A DNA stretch of 64,000 nt. Origin: Cenococcum geophilum 1.58 (Eukaryota; Ascomycota; Dothideomycetes; Gloniales; Gloniaceae). Under the pieces are notes generated by a model that was not told where the DNA came from, made no database searches, and saw only the letters and a program-made list of their open reading frames with translations. The stretch lies in the NCBI GenBank assembly GCA_001692895.1, contig KV748210.1, positions 1,364,001-1,428,000 of the forward strand, read 5' to 3'. Below are positions 12,813 to 22,921 of this stretch, in pieces. The first letter of the stretch is position 1. Each line of letters starts with the position of its first letter. The position numbers and the translations under genes are program-made.

Positions 12813-13280
12813 CTATGAGTGACACCTTCGAGTGGAAGAGGACTGGATATGGACAGGCTGGTACGGGACTGGAGAAGCGGGAGTTGCACAGCATGATGGA
12901 ATAGGAGCAGATGGCTTCTAGAAGTATACAAAACGTCGTCTTTGTTGTGTTTAATGAGACGTCCGAGACCTGCAGACGACGCCAACGATCTTGGTCCATA
13001 GAGGCGTTTGGGAACATGGTTGAGATGCGGGTATCCGCATTGTGGGCATCGTTAATTGGTCTTCGAGCACAGTGTGACTGGACACAAACGGAAAGGCTAG
13101 GGAGGCTGAATACTACTGAAAACGGAGCTCTGGTAGTTAGTGCTTGATTCAATTATCAACAAATACAAGAGTGGGATGAACGAGTCAACGCTAATAACTA
13201 GCTAGCTCACTGCTATATGGGAGCGCTGGCTAAATAGATGAGTGTGCCTTATTGGGTTTTCCCTTAGGTGCTCTGGTAAG

Positions 13281-13525
13281 TTTCAGCCAGGCAGGTATCA
13301 AGACAAATGACGTTAGCTAGCTAATGGGTAGAGACACAGAATTAAACGAGCGATCTGTTTTATTCAAGGTGGCTCTAAGAGCCCTAATATACATAAGAGA
13401 ATTGACCCCCTACAGGGGTCCCTAGAGGGTGGTGTAACAAGACGATATTAGGCTAATACTAATGTCTGACAGCCGTCGTCACAGGTCAATATTACCCATA
13501 GGTAAAGCTACCTCCGTGGCCAACA
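13281..13525 (-). repeat. Copia element 3' LTR (left copy)
   Basis: 245 bases; on the minus strand begins TGTTGGCCACGG and ends GCCTGGCTGAAA. It has the usual TGTTGG start of copia LTRs but an unusual AAA terminus instead of CA. It differs from the right copy only by an A for G within the AATACTAATG segment near 13460. Confidence 0.85.
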
Positions 13526-16500
13526 CACCCCCTCAGATCTGGCGTAGAGCGGTAGAGCTGGATTACCGGATTAGGTAGTCGTAATAGACGAGCTGGTGGT
13601 AAGCTTTGCTAAGCGTCAATTAACCAGATGTCTGATATCGCGGAGCCCTACCACATCGACGAATTTTTGATGATTTTGCTTTAATAGAGCTTTAGTTAGT
13701 CCATCTGCAACCATCTCGCTCGTTGGTACCCATTGTACGACAAAGCTTCCGTTTTGGACTTCTTGGCGAAGCCAGAATTAATAGATATCTACGTGTCGGA
13801 GTTTTGTAGATACCGTAGGAGTCTCCTTCGTCACGATCCGTACTGACTGCTAATTGTCGCAATTAATAATAATGTCCTGTTCTGGATCGAATCTGATGGC
13901 TTTGAATATCCGAACTATATGCTCTACCTCCCCACCAACGTATAAGAGAGCCAGGAGTTCTGCTTCTATAGTAGACTTAGTAACTGCCTTTTATCTAGTT
14001 GCCTACTATACTATAGGTCCATTAAATAAGCTTATTAAGAAACCCTATGAGCTCCGTCGTGTTAGAGTATTGTTAGTAAAGCTGGCATTAGAAGCAGCTT
14101 TTAGAACCTGGTTTATCTTATACGGCGTAATAGTAGAGAACTCGAGAGCGAGGTATCTGGTATCGTAGAGATAGGTAAGTAATCTATTAATCTCCGCAAG
14201 ATAAGCTGGTAACGGATTTTGCAAGAACTCAGCTAGCCTGCTGACTAAAAAAGCGACGTCTGGTTGTGTAGTAGATGTAGGATATATTGCAGAACCTATA
14301 CGGCGTTGATATCCTTTTATCTGATTCGGCGTAGCTTCTCCCTTATATAGTGTTAATTCCTAGCCCAATAATGGTGTAGCTGATGGCTTTAGATACTCTA
14401 GATGGTATATTAAGACTAGCTTCTTGAGATACTAATCTAGATAGAGCTAGAGCTTTCCTTTTTATCGATCTCTTATAACACGAGTATTTAGGAATGACGT
14501 GAACTGAGGTATTTGGCGGATCTCAAATCGATCTTATAGCTGCTTTAGGATGTCCTCTATCTGCTGTCGACAGCTTGGGTATCCTATAATTAGGATATTG
14601 TTAACGTAGAAGAATATAAAGATAGGTTTGGTAGGGTGTATATAGAGACACGGCTTGTTTGGTATAGCTTTTAAACCTATGCTTCGCAGAGTAGCAGACA
14701 TTTCTAAAAACTATAACTTTGGAGATTTACGTAGTCCGTATATTGCCTTTCTTAGACAGAGGGAGAATTTAGGCGGTAGGTCTATACCCTCAGGGGGAAC
14801 GAGGTAGACCTTATTGTTAACTAAGGCATTGACGAAGGCGTTAACGGCGTCAATCTGTATAACATTGAGGTTGAAGCCAGCGATGAGAGTATATAGTAGA
14901 CGGAAGGTTCGATAGGCTGCCGTTATAGCTTTAACCTCCTCTTGTGAGACTGCTTAAAGGTCTCCGCGGATAACTAGACGAGCCTTAAATCTCGTGATGA
15001 AGCTGTCTGAATCTTCCTTGTACGTAAAGACCTATATAGTAGGAAGTCAATGGACCTTTTTGATTAGTCGTACCTTGTTCTAGGTCTGCTTTCCTGTTAA
15101 GGCCTTTATCTTAATGTAAGCAGCTGCTTTAAACTCTGTAGTGTACTTATGATTAAGCATCTCTTTTTATGACTTTGGTGGTAGTGGAAAGTCGTCTCGA
15201 TGTCCGTATGTCTTTGTAGCAGTAGTATAGAAAGCGTAAGCCAATAGTGTTGTATCTAGATTAATGAAATCATTACCATCATTAATTTAAACCGTAAAGG
15301 CTTGTCGTTGTAAATCCTGATTTGGCATATCTTTCTTCTTTGCTGTAGACCGCTTTTCACGGCTAGAACGTTTTTTACCCCCTGACGATGAGCCTACTGT
15401 CGTCTGAGGTTTGGAATGAGGTATAGGATCTATAAACGGTGGTTTGGTGACTTTAGAAGATGACTAAGTAATAGATGGTGTCTGTGGCGTAGATACCGCA
15501 GTAGATGGTGATTGCTAAGGCGCTAAAGACGCTAATAGTTCAGACAGTTCTGGAGTTAGCCCTAGGGTAGGAGTTAGCCCTAGGGTAGATAGCTAACGGA
15601 GTTCTTCTATTAAGATCTAAATGCTTTTTAACATAGGAGTAACGTTAATATTTGCTAAATACGGCAGCCCTATATCTAGTTCTTTGTTAAAGTTCTCCAT
15701 CCAGTCCTTACTGCTATCTTAAAGATTATCTAGTAGGTCCTAGACTTGCTAAAAACGGTCCCTTTAAGCCTACAAGATAATAAGGTGTTCTGGTATTTTG
15801 GGAGATTAATATCTCTTTAACTTATTAATTCGTACATTACGAGATCGGATAATGTGGTTAGTGGTTAGTATCCATATCCTATAGATATTTAACGCTTCTA
15901 TACTGACGAGATAATCTATTTAGGCTTGTAGCTTAAACTTTGCCTTCCTAGGAATGCTGTATTTAATAAGCACGTAGGTTAAAGATCCGGCTATACGAAG
16001 TCCTACTAGCCATGGCTTCCGTTTATACAGTATCTTAAATGGGGTCTTTTAGTTAATAGACTTAATAGGAGTTTGATTAAGTAGGAATACTACAAGAAGT
16101 ATAAACTCGGGCCATAAATCCACGGGTAACTTTGCTTTAATAATAGCAGTCCTTACTTATTTAGAAATGGCTCTCCCTAACCTCTCTATAGGTCTATTTT
16201 GAGCTAGGGTATATAGCGTTAATTACTTAATAATACCTCCGTTAAGCTAGATGAGGTTCTTTACCCTAGCGCCTATACCTTACTCCTTATCTATATGCTA
16301 AATGCGGATACCTTAAGCATCAAATTTCTTCGTAAATGCTATTATTGATTTAAAGAGTGGGAGCAGTGTCTCTTACTTGTAGTTCTTAATAAGAAAAGCA
16401 CGATGGTACTTTATATAGTCACACTAAAAGTGAGCTACATATATGTCTCTATTAAACCCATCCTTTTCTATAATAATATTAAAGTATATACGTTTAAAAG

Positions 16501-18379
16501 GATAGGTTCCCTTTGCTAATATTCTATAAGATATCTACTAGGTTATCTTTCTAAGAACACATAGTTTATAAAGTGGTATACTATACGGAGTTCTTCCTCT
16601 ATCCGTCTTAACCACTTTAACCCCATTTACCGCAGTCGGTAGATAATCTACTGACTCTATATCACAGTGTAGTAAGCGTTAATGCCATACTTTGTTATAT
16701 GCTAAGGTCTTAAATCTGGTAAATATAGCGTAGGTAGTAGGAGTAGGTGGTAAGCAGGTAATGGTATCGATAAGGTAGAGACCTCCGTATTCCATAAGGT
16801 TGCTAAAGAGGCTACCGTTATCCTTATAGCGCAGATGGTTTGTAGATTAGTCGATAATTATTCTAACCCTACGGAGCTTTGCTGCGGATATTAGATTAGT
16901 ATAAAAATAGGGAGCGTATATTACGTTCCTTAATGTTAGATACCGAGTTAGGCGTTATTTCCCTACATCAATTACCAAGTTAATATCACCGTATCTATGG
17001 ATTTCTGCCCCAGAATCTCCAGCTATTGCTGTAGATATATATAGCTTAAGGTTATAGAAGTACCTGATATCGTTGTAGAAGTGGGTGTCTGCTATAGTGT
17101 TGTAACCCTAGGCATTAATTAAAGACAGATCCGGATGTTCCTATAATAATGACGATAAGTAGGATGTTAATATAGCAGCCGCTGTAGCTTGGGGCCTGTC
17201 TAGATCCTTGATCTTTTTAGTAGTAGATAAAGCTAATATAAACGTCCTTAACCTAGGACCTTCCTTCTCAATTTGCTTAAGCCTTCTGTTGTAATACTAC
17301 TTATTTATTAAGACCTTAAGCCATTCTTAACACTTTCTTAAATACTTATCATTTGGTATAAAGTTTAAACCTTAAAGAGACTAAAACAGTTACTTGTAAT
17401 TCTTTAACTTATAGGGTAAACCACAAGTAAAGCACTTTGCCTTAGGTAATTGAGAAGGTACTAGGGTAGTAGACGTTGTAGGATCTACAGCTGGCTGCCC
17501 TAAGAGTGTAGTATGGGCGTTATATCCTGTATTTGGATGCTTATAGAGGAGGTTAAATTCCTTAATTATTATCGCCATTTCGAGCTTCTCTAACCTCTTC
17601 ACTACCTTTTAGATAAAGGCATAGTACAGAGCTAAATAGATCTCCTCACAGTCCTGGACAAAGGCTCGTATAATGCTGCTTTCTATTACCTCTATCAACC
17701 CTTCCTCTAGCTCTTCGCCGTTCTGTATAATGGTAATATAAAGCTAAAGCCATAACTCCAGTATCTGGCGTTTAGGCCCTTGTTTCCGTTTCTTGAGATC
17801 GTCCAATACCATTTGCTGCAACGTAGCTTAAGATGGCTTTACTACCTTCTTTAGCTGTCTTAGAACCGAATATGGTGTGGTAAGATTCTTAAGATACCCA
17901 GAGAAGTTAGTGCCCACGGTGGCATGCAAGAGTGCTGCAAACGTGTAGAGCTTCTCTTCCCGTTTTAGGTAATCCTATTGTTGGAGCTTGTAGAGCTCAA
18001 AGAGCATTCTCTATATCTCTAGAGATTGCTGAGTTTGTTGTCCTTGACTTAATAACCCAGGTATAGCTGTTCCAGTAGATGATGGAGTTGCTGCTAGAGC
18101 TGCAGGAGCCGCTACTGGTGCTACAGGAGCTGCAGGATCCGCTGCTGGTGCTGCAGGATCTGCAGGTGCTGCTGCAGATGCTGCTGCAGGTGCTGTAGGA
18201 GCTGCTGCTATCGAAGGTATGGCTGGCTTATTGTTTTCTTTAATTTCGTTCTCCGTCTTATCTGGGTCGACATAGTCCCAAATCTTCGCAAAACTTGCTT
18301 CTTGGCGGATAAATTAAAACCATATAGGCCAGTCTTTCTAGGTCAGCAAAAGAGGGTTTATAGAGTCCTTGGTTGCCAT
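13526..18379 (-). pseudogene. Copia gag-pol polyprotein remnant
   Basis: Gag begins at 18379 with MATKDSINPLLLT, then a stop where Trp is expected, then KDWPIWF and another stop. Reverse transcriptase is recognisable by YVNNILIIGY near 14,600; both catalytic Asp codons now read Asn, as expected from C-to-T mutation of the opposite strand. In the longest intact stretch around the zinc knuckle (17,390-17,602) CFTCG survives, but the downstream His/Cys positions are changed. A 104-aa open frame on the plus strand at 13,854-14,168 lies opposite the RNase H part and is a shadow. No part can encode a functional enzyme. Confidence 0.7.
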
Positions 18380-18528
18380 ATTAGCTTTTATTTTAAGGTT
18401 GCGTAAAGAAACGCGCTTACGCGTAAAGCACGCGATATTTCGTGACAAACTATGCTCAAAGAGGCTTAGTGGTAGTCGTCTGGCCACTAAGATCTCCCTG
18501 GTGCTCAGAAGGTTACCGGGCTCATAAC

Positions 18529-18773
18529 TTTCAGCCAGGCAGGTATCAAGACAAATGACGTTAGCTAGCTAATGGGTAGAGACACAGAATTAAACGAGCG
18601 ATCTGTTTTATTCAAGGTGGCTCTAAGAGCCCTAATATACATAAGAGAATTGACCCCCTACAGGGGTCCCTAGAGGGTGGTGTAACAAGACGATATTAGG
18701 CTAATACTGATGTCTGACAGCCGTCGTCACAGGTCAATATTACCCATAGGTAAAGCTACCTCCGTGGCCAACA
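18529..18773 (-). repeat. Copia element 5' LTR (right copy)
   Basis: 245 bases, 244 of them identical to the left LTR by eye. It is followed directly by the GTAAG target duplication at 18774-18778. Being the 5' LTR for a minus-strand element, it would have carried the element's promoter. Confidence 0.85.
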
Positions 18774-18778
18774 GTAAG

Positions 18779-19170
18779 TTTGAAGTCTCTGAATTACTTG
18801 TGAAAGTACCCAGGTGAAGAGGTCGCCCTCACAGAGGAGCCTCGTAAAGCTCGTGGGGATTCAGGGTACCTAATGTAGAATAGCCAAAAGAATGGATTTT
18901 GTCTAGAATTTTGGAAGACATCTTAAAGTGCCCTAGCATGCACTAGCACCTCTCTTTCTGCGTTTTTTACTAAGCGGTCAATACATGTACCATCACCTAC
19001 GGTCGCCTGCCTCCAGTTGATCTTAAGCCTCTGCAAGCGCCCTTTGCATAAAACTCGTGAGTTTATAAATTTATTGCTAGCTAACAAATAATATTTATAG
19101 CTAAGAGAATCACAGACATACTTTTCTAGAAATCACTTGCGCTCCACATCCGCTACTTCCACACGACCAG
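18779..19170. promoter_or_regulatory. 5' flank of the AIG2-like gene
   Basis: 392 bases between the copia element and the start codon at 19171. An AT-rich section (about 19,055-19,110) precedes a pyrimidine-rich leader, as in many fungal promoters. With the copia element removed, this region would be continuous with 12,813-13,275, making one divergent promoter for the two flanking genes. Confidence 0.4.
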
Positions 19171-19641
19171 ATGGCGCAACAACCTTCCACTCAACACGAG
19201 TCTGCAATGCAAAGAAAGTTCCGCGGCATTAAAGCGGCCATCAGGGAGGGTAAAAGCATTACCCCGACTAACGACCCTTATGCGCCTCGCCCTATGTGGT
19301 ACTTCTTCTATGGCACTCTCAAGGATCCATCATGGCTCGCGTCTATTGCTGGGTTGGAAGAAATACCGGATGTCATGTACGCGAAGGTCCACCATGTGGG
19401 GCTTCGGTACTGGGGCAAATACCCGGTTCTTGTGCACGGCAAGACCGGTGCTGTTATTGAAGGAGTGGCCTGGTTTGCTCCTAGTGTTGAAGTGATTAAT
19501 CGACTGAGGGCTTATGAGACTGACGCGTACCGCGATGGTTTTATTAAGATTGAGTTCAAAAATGGCGAGAAGGTTATGGGGAGGGTGTTCGATTGGGCTG
19601 GAGATGAGGAGGACTTGTCGGATAGTCCAGAATCCGATTAA
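19171..19641 (+). CDS. AIG2-like / gamma-glutamylcyclotransferase-fold protein, 156 aa
   Basis: Small single-exon protein of the gamma-glutamylcyclotransferase-like (AIG2) superfamily. The diagnostic substrate-loop motif YGTL is at residues 47-50 (in WYFFYGTLKDP). The conserved acidic residue expected for catalysis fits Glu116 in YETDAYRD. The middle has the usual GxxxxYPVLV and AVIEGVAWF strands near 82-103. Family members cleave gamma-glutamyl amides or related isopeptides with release of 5-oxoproline; the exact substrate of fungal AIG2-like proteins is not evident from sequence. The C-terminus is acidic (DEEDLSDSPESD). Length is normal for the family and there is no signal peptide. The start is preceded by a pyrimidine-rich leader. 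GC and codon use resemble the other genes, not the adjacent RIP-mutated DNA. Confidence 0.8.
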   Translation: MAQQPSTQHESAMQRKFRGIKAAIREGKSITPTNDPYAPRPMWYFFYGTLKDPSWLASIAGLEEIPDVMYAKVHHVGLRYWGKYPVLVHGKTGAVIEGVAWFAPSVEVINRLRAYETDAYRDGFIKIEFKNGEKVMGRVFDWAGDEEDLSDSPESD

Positions 19642-20294
19642 CTGGCTGTTGAGCAGGTCTGAAAAACTCGATAAATAATTAATGGGTGAGCGTCACTTTT
19701 GAAGCCTTGGCAGTTCTATATTTCTCTGCTAAATCCTACTAAGTTCTGCTAGGACTACTACCTAAATCCTATTCTACCCTATACTTATATTAACTAAGCA
19801 ACCAAGTTAACAATATATACCCTTTTCTTCCTATTTCCTTACCTCCTTTTCTTACGCAACGTCTTAACTTTATTATATAGTTTATATACATAGCTTAGTA
19901 GTATCTACTTCGCTATATATTATCGTCGCTTATACTTACTCCGTAATACTCGCATTCCTATTAGGGACAATCTTATTTATACTAAAACTTAATTATAGAA
20001 TGATATACCTATATTAGCAGAGCTACTAGAGCCTAAGTGGTTAATTAGCTAGTTAGAAGGCTTTAAATCTCGTAATAGAATTTATAAGAGAAAGTAGTAC
20101 GGTAAGGCTACGTCGGTTAATATAGAAGGCGCTGAAGATCGTATAATAGAGCTTCGTATAATTGTTACGCCTTACTCTTTCCCGTTAACCGCGTTATCAC
20201 TATCTTTCGCCAGAGGCGACATAAACCTGGACTGACGCTTTCTACCTGTCGATCTCCTCTATCCGTAGTCATCGAAAACACACAATGCCGAGAG
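19642..20294. other. AT-rich intergenic stretch with a transposase relic
   Basis: Between the AIG2-like stop and the hydrolase stop. From about 19,735 to 20,175 the composition drops to AT-rich, RIP-like sequence containing the pogo-type fragment described separately. The ends are normal-GC intergenic DNA. No intact gene seen. Confidence 0.5.
20020..20179 (+). pseudogene. Pogo/Fot-type transposase DNA-binding domain fragment (RIP-mutated)
   Basis: One frame from 20020 reads ELLEPKWLIS-stop-LEGFKSRNRIYKRK-stop-YGKATSVN and continues to about TPYS. The W-LxGFKxRxxIxKRKxxGxAxSVN pattern resembles the CENP-B/Tc5-type helix-turn-helix of fungal pogo-family transposases. The two stops fall at positions where TGG or CAG codons would be expected. 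Only this domain is left; the DDE catalytic part is absent. It could be a fragment left by deletion of a longer element. Confidence 0.55.
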
Positions 20295-21979
20295 CTATTT
20301 TTGAGTACAATACCTCCTAACAACATCTACCAACCTCCCTCTCGTCCCCTTCTTATCAAACACCTGCGCATGATCCAATTCCCGAAACCACAGCACATCC
20401 AACTCATCTCCCTTCCATTCTCCCTCCTTCCAGCTTCCCGTCTCCCGACTCCCATAATCCGCACCCGTTAGATACGTCCCAACAACTTCCGTGTCAACGA
20501 TCAGATCTTTCCCGCCTAGCACCACAGTCACACGTTGGCACTGGATATCTTCCTTCCACAGGATGTTCTCGCTCCAGAAGAAGCGTCGAGAAAGCGTGTG
20601 CGAGACGCCCATGTCTTTGGAGGCGAAGTAGTACAGTTGGTGTTCGTTAGCGCGGATTGGTTTACGGCGGATCTAAAGTGGGAAAGGGGTTAGCTAGGAT
20701 TTATCCGGATAGGGAAGGCCTTACAAAATTGTACGCCACATCTGGGAGATGCAGCAAGAAAGACACTGGGTCCACAAATAGGATCGCCCCGACCTTCTGT
20801 TTGATATGTGGAGTCTGAAGGAGATGTGTAGAGATCACGCTTCCGTACCTTCATATATTGTTAGCATCAGTATTAATGGTGAAGACACGTAGAGAAAGCG
20901 AAAGGGAATACCTACGAATGTGACACTAACACAAACTTTTCCCATCCATGAGCCTTCAATATGCAATGAATCTCATGGCACATCTCGTCTTTCTGCAACG
21001 CCTCGCCTGTAATCCTGAAGCTCACAGGCATAATCTCNACCGCGATGATTCCCAGCTCTCCATCTAACCCATCTGTCTCATCTCCCACATTCAACTCAGC
21101 TAAGAAGTTCACATACGGATAGAGTCCGATGCCGATGCCGTGGATGAATAGGATAGGGAGTCTCGTTTTGGAGGTGTGAGGGCGGTGCCAGTAGGTGAGA
21201 GTCTTCGCTGGAGAAAGATGGGGGCTGATGAGAGCGAGCGGGCGGAAGGGGAAAATAGTGAGAAATTGGAGGAGAGAAGTGCGGTGGAAGTTGAAGGAGT
21301 GGTAGCGCATGTAGCCAGACGCTATTGTGTCGACAATAAACACACACTATAGAAAGGAGTAAGGATCAGCAATCTAGCTCGTGCTGTGAAACGACGAATC
21401 TGCCTGCATCTTTCTGGAGGAGCTCACCAGGTACCACATCAAGCTCCGATGTAACATATCGACTTTGTCGAGCGTCAACCTCAAGCATTTTGCATTCCCC
21501 CTTCCGGCTTCTAACTTCCTCCCTAGCAACTTCTCCATCTCCCCAATATACTCCTCTAGCTCCTCATCATCCACCAGACCAGACTCTCCTGTATTGAAAA
21601 ACGCCCACCGAAAGAAGTCCTTGACGTTCTCACGCTTGATCTCCGACGCTGGAGCGTCCAAGAACCATTTTGATAGATACCGTTCGGGATCAGGAATATT
21701 CTCGTAGCAACGCTGGAAGAGTAGACGGCGGCGTTCGCCGCAGGCGGGCGTTGGGTGCGTCGCAGCTGCTTGGAGGTAGAATCTGCGCGGAAGGTAGACA
21801 AGGAAATAGAATGCTGTCTCGAAGGTGGCCCAGGCTTCTAGTATCCAAGAAACATAGATGGGAGAGGGATGAACAAGAGAGATGGTGAGGCAATAGAGGA
21901 TACTAAGAGGCGCAATCCAGTGTAGGAAGAATATACAGGACCGGATGAAGATGTAGTCCCAGATTGATGTTCCTATCAT
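20295..21979 (-). CDS. Alpha/beta hydrolase with N-terminal membrane segments, about 494 aa
   Basis: Four exons by my reading: 21979-21428, 21346-20916, 20848-20725 and 20672-20295, joined by GT-AG introns of 81, 67 and 52 bases; phases agree and give one frame of 495 codons. The first 60 residues hold two hydrophobic segments (near IFIRSCIFFLHWIAPLSIL and ETAFYFLVYL), suggesting membrane anchoring. The hydrolase core begins with LPILFIHGIGIGLYPY (oxyanion-loop HG). The nucleophile elbow VSHSYGS is created by the second splice. GGKDLIVDTEVV supplies the acid and LDHAQVF the His of the triad. The substrate is unknown. One undetermined base at 21038 leaves one residue unread. Fungal lipase/esterase-like proteins of this layout are common; the family is clear, the reaction is not. 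Confidence 0.8.
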
Positions 21980-22657
21980 GTCGATGCCGTTGTCAGCGGT
22001 GATGATGACGACGACGACGATGCTTTTTACTCAACTAGGAGCGGCGCCTGTATAGTAAAATATATGGGTTATGAGCCTCTCCGAGTGCGATTCCTCTGCC
22101 TCGTATGTCCTCTCGTGGAGTGGCTTGTAGTACTGTGATGCTGTACAAACGGATTTATGTCTGATCTGACAATTTCCTTTCTTAGGGACGTCCATAACTT
22201 GGTGACTACCAAAAGATATCTCTCCCAACAAAATCTGGACTTCAATACATGGGCCTTGTTTTGAGCTCTTTTCCATGTGAACGTCACTTTCCCCCTGTTT
22301 TCCATGTGACAGGTTCGATCGAGGTGCAAAGTGCTGGTCCCGTGACTAGCTCCACTTGGCACACCATACAATTCCATTGCCAGATCCAGATCAATCAGTC
22401 TTTATTTCAGAGCTCCTTTAATAGCACAATTTATAATAATGATGTTATTCTCAGAGATATCCCAGTGAAGATCTTCCCACCTTTAAGACCAAACCTAGAT
22501 GGGGATGGGATGCGACAGTTAAACGCTGTCCAATAAGTGTGAGCCGGGGATTGGGCTTACAGCTCGGCATGGTCAGGGAAAACTCGGTGTGTTATACCTA
22601 ACTTATTGATACCTGAGATAACTCAGCCGAGCCGTAAACACCAAGAGTTAAATTAAC

Positions 22658-22800
22658 TATCCCTTAACCCGCTGAAATTCGTCCACGCATTATCGATAAG
22701 AATCAGCCAATTAGATCAACCCAATCGACTTTTCGCGTAGTTCGAATTCGCTATACAGCACGGACCACTTACTCTATGGACGCCAGTTGGTTAAGGGATA
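22658..22800. mobile_element. MITE copy 2 (TA target duplication)
   Basis: A 139-base element at 22660-22798 with imperfect terminal inverted repeats starting TCCCTTAACC at the left and ending GGTTAAGGGA at the right, flanked by TA on both sides. The inner part GAATCAGCCAAT...ATCGATAA is the reverse complement of the core of the MITE at 10838-10989, and the subterminal GTCCA/TGGACG elements match too. The two copies are therefore one family in opposite orientation. No coding capacity. Confidence 0.7.
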
Positions 22801-22882
22801 GTGTCAACCGGAAAATTGAGGTCAGGAAAACTGTGAAGATTGATCTATGAGACCATATATACATGAGGTAGGTAGCAAAGGC

Positions 22883-22921
22883 TGACGTCGATACTGACGT
22901 CGGTTTAAAACTGTTACGTCA
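22883..22921. promoter_or_regulatory. Cluster of three CRE-like sites
   Basis: TGACGTC occurs at 22883-22889 and 22895-22901, and TTACGTCA at 22914-22921, within 39 bases. TGACGTCA-type sites bind fungal bZIP factors of the ATF/CREB class. The nearest start codons are the hydrolase at 21979 (about 0.9 kb away) and none on the other side, so no clear target gene can be named. Confidence 0.35.

Larger units (their letters stand above)
13276..18778 (-). mobile_element. Complete Ty1/copia-type LTR retrotransposon with 5-bp target duplication
   Basis: Element 13281-18773 has 245-base LTRs at each end and is flanked by GTAAG on both sides (13276-13280 and 18774-18778). Coding direction is minus: gag starts at 18379, followed by an Ala/Pro-rich low-complexity stretch (about 18,075-18,215), a degraded zinc knuckle with CFTCG (about 17,395-17,440), and pol running left to a reverse transcriptase motif YVNNILI (from YVDDILI) near 14,590-14,625. 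Integrase before RT is the copia order; I infer it from spacing, not from clear integrase motifs. Gag and pol contain many stops, mostly TAG where Trp or Gln is expected, so the element is dead. The two LTRs differ at one position by my reading, which implies a young insertion. Confidence 0.85.

Noticed and set aside
12469..13152. 227-codon open frame on the minus strand overlapping the start of the unidentified gene
   Set aside because: It overlaps the 329-codon frame in another phase, is Arg/Ser/Leu-rich without motifs, and has codon structure expected of an out-of-frame shadow.
13854..14168. 104-codon plus-strand frame inside the copia element
   Set aside because: It is opposite the RNase H part of the minus-strand pol and starts with no coding context.
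22310..22330. GGTTCGATCGAGG resembling a tRNA B box
   Set aside because: No matching A box, acceptor stem or anticodon arm at the right spacing on either strand.
22249..22536. 95-codon plus-strand frame upstream of MITE copy 2
   Set aside because: No motif, low-confidence start, overlapped by frames of similar length on the other strand.
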